Below are positions 1 to 8,855 of a stretch of 64,000 nucleotides of DNA, piece by piece. Both the position numbers and the translations under genes were made by a program. How positions within the stretch are numbered: the stretch's first letter is position 1; each line of letters opens with the position of its first letter. The stretch is from Roseibium porphyridii (lineage in GTDB: Bacteria > Pseudomonadota > Alphaproteobacteria > Rhizobiales > Stappiaceae). Below the pieces are notes generated by a model that saw nothing but the letters and a program-made list of their open reading frames with translations, ran no database searches and was not told where the DNA came from. Location of the stretch: assembly GCF_026191725.2 (NCBI RefSeq), contig NZ_CP120863.1:1654001-1718000 (forward strand), given 5' to 3'.

Positions 1-649
1 AAATATGATGCAAAAGCGCTTCTGAAAAAGGGCTGTTCAAACCCGCACCATCTCTCGCAACGCTTCCCGGCTCCGTTGAAAAGGCAACCAGTGTGTCAGA
101 GCCGGCTTCCAGTGGAGCCAAGCCCAGGTCAGTTTCAACAATCTGAGCGTCTACGGAGCGGTTTGCGCCGGGCATGAACCGGTTGTCTCGGCATGCATCA
201 ACCAACACAATCTTTGTTTTGGTCCGCTGGTCCATTTCCTTCAGGACCAAATTCAAGGCAACGAGTTCAGAGTCTATCGCATTGGCTGTCTCGAGCTCCA
301 CATCCGTTGGTAGAAGGTAATTCTGTCCGGAAATCTGCATTCCATGCCCGGCATAAAAGAACAGGCCAACGTCCGACCCCTTGAGCGCGTTAGAGAAGCG
401 TTTGAGCGTCAACAGGAAGTCCTGATGAGTGAGATCCTGCCCATAAATCACTTCAAATCCGAGTTCGCTCAGGACAGCGCCGATATTCGTGGCATCCCGG
501 ACAGGGTTGGGCAGCTTGCCGACCGATGAATAATTCGAATTCCCGACTACCAGTGCAACGCGTTGTGCCGAGTTTGCTTGCGAAATCAAAAATACGCAGA
601 GCAAAGAAGAAAGGATGACGGTTTTAAGAAAAACAAAAACGGAATGCAT
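1..649 (-). CDS. Caspase-fold (peptidase C14) protein, partial at window edge
   Basis: Reading the minus strand from an ATG at 649 gives 216 codons with no stop before the window edge, so the C-terminus is missing. Residues 1-28 form a hydrophobic signal peptide (ending near QANSA). A caspase-like domain follows, opening with RVALVVGNSNY. The catalytic dyad is visible: His102 in FFYAGHGMQ and Cys153 in VDACRDNRF, the typical p20 arrangement of bacterial metacaspase/orthocaspase proteins. The signal peptide implies export to the periplasm or envelope. Substrate and role are unknown, and any C-terminal domains lie outside the window. It is read separately from the sugar operon that ends at 855. 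Confidence 0.85.
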   Translation of the reverse strand, partial: MHSVFVFLKTVILSSLLCVFLISQANSAQRVALVVGNSNYSSVGKLPNPVRDATNIGAVLSELGFEVIYGQDLTHQDFLLTLKRFSNALKGSDVGLFFYAGHGMQISGQNYLLPTDVELETANAIDSELVALNLVLKEMDQRTKTKIVLVDACRDNRFMPGANRSVDAQIVETDLGLAPLEAGSDTLVAFSTEPGSVARDGAGLNSPFSEALLHHI

Positions 650-854
650 TGATGCTGCCCAGCCGACATGAAATTTAGCAGGTTGGCACCTTATCACAGC
701 ATGCTTTTCCGGGCATCAAGCGGGTGTCGACAGTCATTCTCGACAGTGGAGAGTTTGCCTTCGTCGACTGGAACGTGGTTGGTCGCTTCAGATCGGCCGG
801 TGCCGCTGCCTCCCCAACTATCTGGCTTTTTGGCCTGACATTGAGACGATACGT

Positions 855-2021
855 TCAGTCGACTTCATATTTGGCAATGAAGCCGCGGTCCGGTTCCACG
901 CCGAGGCCTGGGCGATCAGGGATCGTCACAAATCCACCATTCTCATAGACTTCTTCCTGGATATGCAGGGGCTCGACGAGCAACGCATCCCGGAACTTGT
1001 TGTCGGTTGTGTCGAACTCGAGCATCGGTTCCCATGGGTTCAGACCTCCCGGGAGTGGCGGCATTGCGGCCAGGAGCTGGAGATTGACGGCGACGGCGAT
1101 GGCCGAACCCCAGACATGGTTTATAACCGGCGTGAAATGGGCGTGGCAAAGGGTTAGAACGCGCAGATATTCGCTGACACCGCCCATCGCGCACACTTCC
1201 GGCTGAGCAATGTCCAATCCCCGGTTTTCCAGGATCTGGCGCCAGCCCCATCGGTTGAATTCAGCTTCACCACCAGAGATGTTGACCTTCAATCCGGCTC
1301 GCAGTTCCCTGTAGCCGTCGAGGTCCTCGGGTGCGACAGGCTCCTCGAACCAGTAGGCCCCCAAGTCATCCAGGGCTCTGCCGACATAAAACGCGTCGGA
1401 CGTCGTGTAGCAGTGGTTGGCATCGACCATGAATTTGCCGCGACCATCGACCCCTTTGGCAACGGCCTCGCAAAGCCGAACGTCTTCTTTCGGACCCAGA
1501 CCGGATTTCATCTTTGCCGCGACAAATCCCTTGTCCATGATCTCAGCTGCTTCGGCCCTGAAACGTGCCACGTGCTCATCGACGCTCTCCCGCTTGAGCA
1601 TCATGCCATAGCCATAGACCTGGACCTGCCTTCGATGAGCCCCCCCGATCAGTTTGTGCAATGGAAGTCCTGCCACTTTGCCGGCGATATCCCAAAGGGC
1701 GATGTCAACACCGGAGAGCGCTTGAAGGGGCATGCCCTTCTGGCCGTGATCCCGCAAAAGATTATAGACCTTGTGCCAGATGACATCCCGATCCAGCGCA
1801 TCGTCGCCGAGGATCATCGGTTGAATGACCTTTTCAACGATCCCCTTGTTTGCAAGGGCGACATTGCCCGGTCCGAAACACTCGCCCCAACCGGTAATGC
1901 CGGCATCCGTTTCCACTTCAACGAGGTGCGCACTTCGCTTGGCATAAAACTGTTGGGAGTAACCGAGTTCTTCCGGCAAATCGTATTGCAGAACGTGACT
2001 GGTGACGCGGGTGATTTTCAT
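855..2021 (-). CDS. Enolase-superfamily sugar-acid dehydratase (mandelate racemase/muconate lactonizing family)
   Basis: This 388-residue protein has the full catalytic set of the mandelate racemase subgroup: Lys170-x-Lys172 (AAKMKSG), metal ligands Asp200 (VDANH), Glu226 (FEEPV) and Glu252 (SGGE), and the general base His302 (INHVWGS). Family members abstract the alpha proton of a carboxylate, and in sugar operons they usually dehydrate aldonates to 2-keto-3-deoxy acids. It is the last gene of a sugar import and oxidation operon, and its ATG overlaps the stop of the upstream aldehyde dehydrogenase (ATGA). I infer an aldonate or uronate dehydratase. The exact sugar acid cannot be read from sequence. 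Confidence 0.88.
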   Translation of the reverse strand: MKITRVTSHVLQYDLPEELGYSQQFYAKRSAHLVEVETDAGITGWGECFGPGNVALANKGIVEKVIQPMILGDDALDRDVIWHKVYNLLRDHGQKGMPLQALSGVDIALWDIAGKVAGLPLHKLIGGAHRRQVQVYGYGMMLKRESVDEHVARFRAEAAEIMDKGFVAAKMKSGLGPKEDVRLCEAVAKGVDGRGKFMVDANHCYTTSDAFYVGRALDDLGAYWFEEPVAPEDLDGYRELRAGLKVNISGGEAEFNRWGWRQILENRGLDIAQPEVCAMGGVSEYLRVLTLCHAHFTPVINHVWGSAIAVAVNLQLLAAMPPLPGGLNPWEPMLEFDTTDNKFRDALLVEPLHIQEEVYENGGFVTIPDRPGLGVEPDRGFIAKYEVD

Positions 2022-3463
2022 GCCGCACCTCTCTCAAGCGCGCGAGTGACGCGTTTCAAGACGAGGTAGTCATTCAGCGCCAAAGCTGAGCAGTCATGGC
2101 CGATGCCCGATTGGCCGATACCGCCATGTGGCAGGTCGATGTCGTATTTCACACCATTGATCTGGATTTCGCCGTAGCGCAAACCAGCGGCATACCGTTC
2201 CGCCTTTGCCAGATCTCGTGTGAAGATATAGGCCGTCAGACCGCCATCGTCGCAGTCGTTTGCGTTTTCCAAGAGGTCGTCTTCGCCTTGAAACGGGATC
2301 AGACTTACGATCGGTCCGAAAGTCTCCTGTCGATAGACATCCATGGTTTCGCGCACATTTGCCAGCACAGTTGGGGCCAGGAAATGGCCTCGGTTCAGCC
2401 CTGCCGGCCGGTCACCACCGGCAAGAAGGTCCGCACCGTCCAACACCGCATCGTCGATGAGTTTCTTGATCCGTTTCCAGGCCCTCGCGTTGACGAGAGG
2501 GCCTGTTGTGATATCGGCATTCCGGTCCCAACCTGTTGTGGCCTTTTGAGCCCGTTCAACAACCTTTGCCGTGAATTCTTCAAGTATGGGCGCTTCGACA
2601 AACACCCTGTTCGGAGAAACGCATATCTGTCCGGCATTGCTGAATTTGACTCCGCAAACGATGTCCGCTGCCGTTTCCAGGTCCGCATCGGCGAACACAA
2701 GGACAGGTGCATTTCCGCCAAGTTCCATGGAATACCGTTTGATCGTCGTTGCGCCGGTTCGCATGATGTGGCGCCCGGTTGCGGTCGAGCCGATCAACGT
2801 TATGACAGCCGGGATTGGCGATGCTGACAAGGTATCGGCGGCTTCATAGCTGTCAGTTGCCAGGATTTGCACCACCCCGTCCGGAAGCCCAATTTTGGCG
2901 CAGAGTTCACCAACTGCATATGCGGATATCGGTGTGTCGTTTGAGGGGCGGATGATGATTGGGCATCCGGCCGCCATCGCCGGGCCGATCTTGAAAGCAA
3001 GATTGAGCAGCGGAAAGTTCCAGGCAAGAAACGCGACTGCAACGCCGGCAGCTTCGTGAACCATCGTGTGCGTGTGAGTGCCTGTACGATCCGCAAGGCC
3101 GAAGTCGTGAAAACGGGCAATTTCCTCGGCATAGAACTGGAGAGAGTTCTTGAGGCTCTCGAAGTCTTCCTCGGTGCTCGCCCATGGCTTTCCAAGCTCA
3201 TGGTGGATGCAGGTTCTCAGATAGTCCTCATGCCGTATGACTTCATCGCGCAGCTTTGTCATCCATTGCTGGCGTTCGAAGATGGATGTCCTTGACCATG
3301 AAGGAAAAGCGTTGCGAGCGTGTTCGAGGGCGCACCGCACATCTTCACAGCCCGCGGCGGCCACGATGGTGACCGTCTCTTCCGTCGCAGGATTGGCGAC
3401 TTCAATACTGCCCTGACCATCAACCAGAGCACCACCCAGATACATTTTGCTCGGGAAATTCAT
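2018..3463 (-). CDS. NAD(P)-dependent aldehyde dehydrogenase
   Basis: The protein has 481 residues, the normal length for the family. It carries the AWNFP motif (residues 147-151), catalytic Glu247 in MELGG and nucleophile Cys281 in GQICVSPN. The open frame extends 54 codons further upstream, but that part lies inside the GMC gene. The ATG at 3463, just after that gene's stop, gives the family-like N-terminus MNFPSKMYLGG. The cofactor-loop Lys usual in KPSxxTP is Arg here (IIRPSNDTP, about residue 172), which may alter NAD/NADP preference. In this operon it probably oxidises an aldehyde intermediate of a sugar route, for example a semialdehyde. Substrate unknown. Confidence 0.9.
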   Translation of the reverse strand: MNFPSKMYLGGALVDGQGSIEVANPATEETVTIVAAAGCEDVRCALEHARNAFPSWSRTSIFERQQWMTKLRDEVIRHEDYLRTCIHHELGKPWASTEEDFESLKNSLQFYAEEIARFHDFGLADRTGTHTHTMVHEAAGVAVAFLAWNFPLLNLAFKIGPAMAAGCPIIIRPSNDTPISAYAVGELCAKIGLPDGVVQILATDSYEAADTLSASPIPAVITLIGSTATGRHIMRTGATTIKRYSMELGGNAPVLVFADADLETAADIVCGVKFSNAGQICVSPNRVFVEAPILEEFTAKVVERAQKATTGWDRNADITTGPLVNARAWKRIKKLIDDAVLDGADLLAGGDRPAGLNRGHFLAPTVLANVRETMDVYRQETFGPIVSLIPFQGEDDLLENANDCDDGGLTAYIFTRDLAKAERYAAGLRYGEIQINGVKYDIDLPHGGIGQSGIGHDCSALALNDYLVLKRVTRALERGAA

Positions 3464-3471
3464 TTGCAGCC

Positions 3472-5091
3472 TCAATCGAAAAGCGTTGCAATGTTGGTTT
3501 TGATCCGGTCGCCGATATAAAGCGCCAAAGCCTGGATCGTTGAGGTTGGATTGACCGCGCCAGCGGTCACGAAGATGGACCCGTCGACAATGAAGAGGTT
3601 CTTCACATCGTGGCTTCGGCCCCACGCGTTGACGACCGATCTACCCGGATCGTCTCCCATGCGGCACGTGCCCATCTGATGCCAGCCTGCGCGCCACCAG
3701 ACGCTGTCATCACCCTTGGCCAGGATCTGTTTCGCTCCGGCGGCCAGGAGAAGTTCTTTTGCTTTCGCCTCGCCGTGGCGAAGCATTTTGCGAGTGTTGT
3801 CACCAAGCGTGTAGGTGATCTTCGGCGCGGGTATGCCGTCGCTGTCGGTCAGTTCCGGATCAAGGCTGACACAATTTGCTTCTTCGGGAAGATCTTCGGA
3901 AACAACAGTCAAACCCGCCAGATAGGGATAGACATTGTCCATGATCTCCCTGTGTTCAGCACCCCAGGGGATCGGGTTGTCGATCCCATAGCCTCCAAGC
4001 GCGAATGTCATCGGGGTCGTTGAGCGGCCTGAGTGCAATCCATAACCACGAACGAAATCGCGTTCTGGATCCGTTTCGTAGAACTCCTGCGACAGGATCG
4101 AACAGGCCATCGGACCTTCGTGCCCACGCATGGGTTCATCGAAGACACCGGCTACACCTGTCAGTGGATGAAACATCAGGTTCTTGCCAACCAGACCGGA
4201 CCTGTTGGCCACTCCTTCAGGAAAGAGTTTCGACTTTGAATTCAACAGTAGTCGCGGCGTTCCAACACCATTGCAGGCGACGACGACCAACTCCGCTTTC
4301 TGCTCATGCAGCTTGCCTTCCGCATCGTGATAAAGAACTCCCGTTGCAAAGCCGGTCTCCTGATCGATTACGATCTCGCGGACACGGGAATTGGTTCTGA
4401 GTTCGACGCCTGCATTTTCCAGTATCGGCCAATAAGTGAAGTTGGTGCCGCCTTTGGCCCCTGCAGCGCAGCCCAGATCGCACGTTCCGGCATTCACGCA
4501 TTTTTGCCGGCCATCCCTGTCCTTGCTCAGGATGGCGACGTCCGAGGGCCACCAGTGCCAGCCCAGTTTGTTGAAGCCTTTCGCGAGGGTCTGACCGAGA
4601 CGTCCGATCGGTATCGGTGGGAGTGGCGGGGAATAGTCTGGATATCCCGGATTGCCACCCAGCCCCGAGACGCCCGTGTTCTCATCGTTCAAATTGTAAA
4701 ACGGCTCGAGAGTGGCGTAGTCCACCGGCCAATCTTCCGCGACGCCGTCCAAAGTTCGTGTTCTGAAGTCCGATGGTTTCATCCTCGGCCAGTGGCCTAG
4801 AAAATTGATGGTCGATCCACCGACGCCATTCCAGTTCACAGGTGTGATGCAGCTGTCATCTGAATTTATCGGATAGTCCTGCTTCAGTTTCCTGACATTC
4901 GGATCGCATGAAAATGCGCCATAGCGGGCAAGCTCATAGTCTTCCCTACGGCTCGGAAAATCCTTGTCCTGCAAATGATCGCCTTGTTCCAGGCAAAGGA
5001 TGCGCATCCTGGTTTCCAGAAGGGACCAGGCGATTGCAGCGCCCGAGGCTCCGGCACCGATTATCAGGACGTCGACAGGTTCGTTGGTCAT
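3472..5091 (-). CDS. GMC-family FAD-dependent sugar/alcohol dehydrogenase, large subunit
   Basis: The roughly 539-residue glucose-methanol-choline oxidoreductase has an N-terminal dinucleotide motif IIGAGASGAA and a C-terminal active-site region with His in WHQMGTCRMG and Asn in AVNPTSTI. I chose the ATG at 5091, which has a good AGG-rich ribosome site (GGAAAGG), over a TTG at 5112. It follows a gene resembling gluconate 2-dehydrogenase subunit 3, the usual small partner of such dehydrogenases. There is no signal peptide or twin-arginine motif, so the pair looks cytoplasmic or membrane-associated from inside. Likely reaction: oxidation of an imported sugar or sugar acid. Confidence 0.88.
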   Translation of the reverse strand: MTNEPVDVLIIGAGASGAAIAWSLLETRMRILCLEQGDHLQDKDFPSRREDYELARYGAFSCDPNVRKLKQDYPINSDDSCITPVNWNGVGGSTINFLGHWPRMKPSDFRTRTLDGVAEDWPVDYATLEPFYNLNDENTGVSGLGGNPGYPDYSPPLPPIPIGRLGQTLAKGFNKLGWHWWPSDVAILSKDRDGRQKCVNAGTCDLGCAAGAKGGTNFTYWPILENAGVELRTNSRVREIVIDQETGFATGVLYHDAEGKLHEQKAELVVVACNGVGTPRLLLNSKSKLFPEGVANRSGLVGKNLMFHPLTGVAGVFDEPMRGHEGPMACSILSQEFYETDPERDFVRGYGLHSGRSTTPMTFALGGYGIDNPIPWGAEHREIMDNVYPYLAGLTVVSEDLPEEANCVSLDPELTDSDGIPAPKITYTLGDNTRKMLRHGEAKAKELLLAAGAKQILAKGDDSVWWRAGWHQMGTCRMGDDPGRSVVNAWGRSHDVKNLFIVDGSIFVTAGAVNPTSTIQALALYIGDRIKTNIATLFD

Positions 5092-5108
5092 CTTGCCTTT
5101 CCAGAGCC

Positions 5109-5558
5109 TCAAGTCAGCCGGTAGGCGGTGCCGCGGGCACGTACCGGGGTTGTCAATTCATCCATCAGAGCGTCGCTTTCCGGTTCCACGGGATATCCAT
5201 CCGGGTGCACCGGGTGAGCGCCGACACCAAGCATCGGGCGAATATCCGCCCGGCTGTAATAGGCGGTGTATGTGAGGCGAACGAGTTCGGTGAAGTCGGC
5301 CGGGTAGGCTGCTTCAACCTCCTTGAGAACATCAACCCGCAGGTCCGATGAGAGGTTTTGGAAGTCGGGCGATTTCAGTGAGATTGCCTCCAGGAGCCGG
5401 GTCACTGCTCCTGGAGACCGGTTTGAATAGGCAGTTGCCGTGAGGACACCATCGGCAACTGCCTTCACACCGGCAGACGGCATGCGCCGTGCACCGCCGG
5501 CCGGAATGATTTCGTCGAGAACTTTCAGGAGGAGCGTCTGAGTTTCTGCGGTCGACAT
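5109..5558 (-). CDS. Gluconate 2-dehydrogenase subunit 3-like small subunit
   Basis: This 149-residue protein resembles the gluconate 2-dehydrogenase subunit 3 family: an N-terminal LLKVLDEIIPAGG-type segment and a C-terminal segment with YYSRADIRPMLG and HPDGYP. Such proteins partner GMC flavoproteins, and the GMC gene follows by 17 bases. The ATG at 5558 has GGAGG five bases upstream; a GTG at 5564 overlaps that site and is less likely. Most family members carry a twin-arginine signal, but this one begins MSTAETQTLLL with none, so export seems unlikely. No cytochrome subunit gene accompanies the pair, so the electron acceptor is unknown. Confidence 0.75.
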   Translation of the reverse strand: MSTAETQTLLLKVLDEIIPAGGARRMPSAGVKAVADGVLTATAYSNRSPGAVTRLLEAISLKSPDFQNLSSDLRVDVLKEVEAAYPADFTELVRLTYTAYYSRADIRPMLGVGAHPVHPDGYPVEPESDALMDELTTPVRARGTAYRLT

Positions 5559-5567
5559 TGGCACCTC

Positions 5568-6791
5568 CTATCGCTGTCCGTTGCCTGCCGGGCGTGACAG
5601 CGCGTCAATCGCCACGGCAAGAAGAAGAATGGCGCCCGAGAACATCAATTTGTCTGCTGCACTCGCTCCAGATAGGTCCAGACCATTGCCCAAAGACCCG
5701 ATAACAAGTGCGCCAAGGATTGCGTTCCAGACAGAACCGCGACCGCCAAACAGAGACGTGCCGCCGATGACTGCCGCACCAATGCTTTCCAGTAAAAGGG
5801 AACCGCCGGCGAAAGCGGTATAAGACACGGACCCGTAGCGGGATGCTCCGAATATGCCGCCGATTGCAGCCAGAAGGCCAACAATCCCGAAGGCTGCTAC
5901 CCGGATGCGCTTGACATTCATGCCAACGCGCCGCGCGCTTTCGGCATTGCCGCCGACAGCGAAGATCGATCTGCCGAAGGGTGTCGAAGTCGTGACCCAG
6001 CCGACGATTGCGGTGACACCTGTCAGCAGAACGATCAGGAGTGGAACCGATCGATAGGCGTTCATCGTCAGGACCGCTGCAAAGACAATAATCGCAAAGA
6101 ACGCGACCTGCCCCCAAAGCGTGGTGGCGGTGTCGAGTTCAAGGCCTCGAAGTTTGCGCTCTGCCTGACGGCGCAAAGCCAGCGCGGCGATTGCAACGAC
6201 AAGGAGGGTTGCGAGTAGGAGGCCCCAAATATCTGGAACCAGGATGCGAGCGATGGCCCGAACGAAAGGGTCGCCTATGTTGAGGTTTCCCGTCGGCAGG
6301 ATTTTCTGCATCAGACCCTGGTAGCCAAGCAAACCGGCTAGCGTGACAACAAAGGAGGGTATGCCGACATATGCGATCAGTAACCCTTGTGCTGCCCCCA
6401 TAACGATGCCAACGGCCATGACAATCAGGCAAGCTGCCCATCCCGGGATACCGGCGAGCACGAGGACGCCAAGAAGGGCGGCACAAACACCCGCCGTGGC
6501 TGCTGCGGAGAGGTCGATCTCTCCCAAAAGCAGAACAACGGTTATTCCGACGGCCAGTGTCGCGATCACCGCTGACTGCATGAACAGATTGTATATGTTG
6601 CGCGGTGAGAGAAAGATGAAACGGATACTGGTTGCATCCTGATCACCCCAGAATTCCCATATGGGAAGTGCTATCCCGAAATAGAGCCAGATTGCTGCCA
6701 AGGCGAGAAGCACTGGCACGAACGAACCGAGGCGCGTCTCGCGCAGCCGTCGCAACCGTTCAACCGGTGAAAATGAAGAGTTAGGCTGCAT
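5568..6791 (-). CDS. Sugar ABC transporter permease (XylH/RbsC type)
   Basis: This 407-residue integral membrane protein has about ten hydrophobic segments, including the characteristic GEIDLSAAATAGVCAALLG and GGTSLFGGRGSVWNAILGALVIGSLGNGL regions of carbohydrate-uptake-2 permeases. Its start overlaps the end of the ATPase gene by 11 bases, indicating translational coupling. It would form the membrane channel with the upstream ATPase and binding protein, probably importing a monosaccharide. The length fits XylH better than RbsC. The substrate is not determinable from the permease. Confidence 0.9.
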   Translation of the reverse strand: MQPNSSFSPVERLRRLRETRLGSFVPVLLALAAIWLYFGIALPIWEFWGDQDATSIRFIFLSPRNIYNLFMQSAVIATLAVGITVVLLLGEIDLSAAATAGVCAALLGVLVLAGIPGWAACLIVMAVGIVMGAAQGLLIAYVGIPSFVVTLAGLLGYQGLMQKILPTGNLNIGDPFVRAIARILVPDIWGLLLATLLVVAIAALALRRQAERKLRGLELDTATTLWGQVAFFAIIVFAAVLTMNAYRSVPLLIVLLTGVTAIVGWVTTSTPFGRSIFAVGGNAESARRVGMNVKRIRVAAFGIVGLLAAIGGIFGASRYGSVSYTAFAGGSLLLESIGAAVIGGTSLFGGRGSVWNAILGALVIGSLGNGLDLSGASAADKLMFSGAILLLAVAIDALSRPAGNGQR

Positions 6792-7599
6792 TATTCGCCC
6801 CGTTGTCCAATCCGGCAGTCATGGCAACGACGATTTCGTCGGCTGTGGTCTCGGATGTTTTCCAGGTTGCGACATTGGCTCCGTGGCGCAGAACGCAGAT
6901 CCGGTCGGAAACTTCGAAAATGTCGCGCATATTGTGAGAGATGTAGACAACGGCATGGTCGGTGTCGCGCAGCCGCTTGACGACATCCAGAACCTGTCGG
7001 GTCTGTGCAACACCCAGAGCCGCAGTCGGTTCGTCCAGCATCACGACACTGCACTCCGCGCCGACGGCCCTGGCAATGGCAATCGCCTGGCGTTGTCCGC
7101 CCGAAAGGCCACCGACTTTGGCACGCACGGATTTGAGCGTTCGTACCTGAAGCCGGTCTATGGCGGCTTGGGCGCGAACTTCCATCTCAAGATCATCGAG
7201 GGGGCGCAAGATGCGCGGTAGAAACTGCCAGCCGGATTTCACCGGTTCAGCTCCAAGCGAGAGATTGGCCGCGACATCAAGGTTCTCGCAAAGGGCCAGA
7301 TCCTGATAAACAATCTGAATGCCAAGTGCGCCGGCATCATGAGGATTGCTGATCACGACCGGCTTTTCGTCGATGAAGAAATCACCTTCGTCTGACGTGA
7401 GCGCCCCGGCCAGAATTTTCATGAGCGTCGACTTGCCGGCGCCATTGTCGCCGACAAGTGCCATGACCTCACCGCGCGCAACCTCGAAGTCGACGCCTTT
7501 GAGTGCGTGAACACCACCAAAGCGTTTTTCGATGCCCGCAACGCGCAAGTGCGGTGGCGGGGCCGTCGGCCCCACCTGCTTGTTGTTTTCCAAAGACAT
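6781..7599 (-). CDS. Sugar ABC transporter ATP-binding protein, single-domain type
   Basis: This 272-residue ATPase has Walker A GDNGAGKST, signature LSGGQRQAIAIARA and Walker B VVMLDEPTAAL. It carries one nucleotide-binding domain, unlike the duplicated RbsA/XylG proteins, so it probably works as a homodimer, as in FrcA-type systems. It lies 11 bases downstream of the binding protein gene and overlaps the permease. It powers sugar import for the oxidation genes that follow. Confidence 0.9.
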   Translation of the reverse strand: MSLENNKQVGPTAPPPHLRVAGIEKRFGGVHALKGVDFEVARGEVMALVGDNGAGKSTLMKILAGALTSDEGDFFIDEKPVVISNPHDAGALGIQIVYQDLALCENLDVAANLSLGAEPVKSGWQFLPRILRPLDDLEMEVRAQAAIDRLQVRTLKSVRAKVGGLSGGQRQAIAIARAVGAECSVVMLDEPTAALGVAQTRQVLDVVKRLRDTDHAVVYISHNMRDIFEVSDRICVLRHGANVATWKTSETTADEIVVAMTAGLDNGANNAA

Positions 7600-7610
7600 G
7601 GATTGCCCGG

Positions 7611-8672
7611 TTACTTGCAGAAATCGGTTGCCGCGGCTTCGCCCTGGCAGACCATTTCCTTTGTGATCGATGGGTCGTTTTCGATGACGTAGGCAACGCC
7701 CTCAGCGCCAATGGCGGAATAGGAGCCAACTGGAACATAGGCGACTTCGGCCCCTACGCCATTCTTGACCTTTTGCGGAGCCAGATCGGCAAAGTCCTCA
7801 CCCTTGATGAGCCTCACAGTCACCTTGGCCGCTGCGTTTGCCATATCGGCAAGCGGACGCCAGCCACATTGAGTCTGCTTGCCGAGAAGCATCAGCTGTT
7901 GGGCCTGAACCGTGCAATCCAGCCCGGAAACCGGCATCGTTCCGGCCATGCCCTGTTCTTCCAGTGCCGCAATGGCAGCGCCGGCGTTGCCATCATTTGA
8001 CGAGACAACACCCTGAACATTATTGTTGAGCTGGGTCAGGGCCTGATCCATAGAGCGCCTGGCAATTGCCGGGTCCCAACCCTGTGTCCAATTTTCATAC
8101 CCCATGATGCGCTTGCCACTGTCAAACAGGGGGGTAAGAGCGCGCAATTGTCCATTGTGAATGACCGCAGCATTCGGATCCGTCGGAGAGCCCTTGAGCA
8201 GAACCAGGGTGTCGCCGTCCTTGGTGTTTTCAATGACGTGACTGGCCTGATCGAAACCCATTCCCTCCAAGTCCGCCTGCACCCAGAAAGAGGTGTTCGC
8301 CGAATTGATCATTCGGTCATAGGCGATTGTTGGCACGTCTTCTTCCGCAGCCATATCCGCGATGACCGCGGAGCTTTCACCGTCGATGGGAATGACGACA
8401 AGCACTTTTGCCCCTTGCGTGAGCGCTTGTTCGGCCTGGCGTTGTTGTACGGACGTGTCGTTGTTGGCGTTGAAGACTTCCACCCGAACGTCCGGGGCGA
8501 TTTCCTTCATTGTCGATACGAAAGCTGCCGCATCCTGCTGTTCCCAGCGTGGATTTACATTCTCTGGCAACAGCAAGGCAACCATGTCCTCCGCGGCGGC
8601 TGCCCCGGCTCCCAAAAGTGTGGCCAATGCCGTGCCTGTTATCAATAAGCCTTTCATAGTGCTTGGAAACAT
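7611..8672 (-). CDS. Periplasmic sugar-binding protein (XylF-like)
   Basis: This 353-residue periplasmic binding protein has an N-terminal signal peptide ending near GAGAAAAE and the two-lobe type I fold. Typical segments are NNDTSVQQRQAEQALTQG, VIPIDGESSAVIADMA and VSSNDGNAGAAIAALEEQ, closest in style to xylose-binding XylF. Cysteines late in the sequence (LDCTVQ, TQCGW, VCQGE, DFCK) could form disulfides. The ATG at 8672 has GAGGAGG a few bases upstream. It is the first gene of the sugar operon and probably sets transport specificity. I would guess an aldose or its acid, but the sugar is not certain. Confidence 0.9.
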   Translation of the reverse strand: MFPSTMKGLLITGTALATLLGAGAAAAEDMVALLLPENVNPRWEQQDAAAFVSTMKEIAPDVRVEVFNANNDTSVQQRQAEQALTQGAKVLVVIPIDGESSAVIADMAAEEDVPTIAYDRMINSANTSFWVQADLEGMGFDQASHVIENTKDGDTLVLLKGSPTDPNAAVIHNGQLRALTPLFDSGKRIMGYENWTQGWDPAIARRSMDQALTQLNNNVQGVVSSNDGNAGAAIAALEEQGMAGTMPVSGLDCTVQAQQLMLLGKQTQCGWRPLADMANAAAKVTVRLIKGEDFADLAPQKVKNGVGAEVAYVPVGSYSAIGAEGVAYVIENDPSITKEMVCQGEAAATDFCK

Positions 8673-8855
8673 CCTATCCTCCTCGTCGATGTTTCAGCGC
8701 TTTCAGCGCCGGATCTTCTGGTGGAATTCCTTCGATTAAGCGATCGATCCGGCGGGACGAGTATGGTTCCAAACAAGCTCGAACCGCCGGCCACTAGCCT
8801 GACCACCAACAGGCGTGAAGTTCTGCAACTGCCCCTCCAGGCAGGCGAGTGTTTC

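Noticed and set aside
1413..2069. Plus-strand 218-codon frame opposite the enolase-superfamily gene
   Set aside because: The minus strand has the full catalytic residue set; the plus-strand product has no recognisable features.
3464..3625. 54-codon N-terminal extension of the aldehyde dehydrogenase
   Set aside because: It lies inside the GMC dehydrogenase gene and is not dehydrogenase-like; the ATG at 3463 fits.
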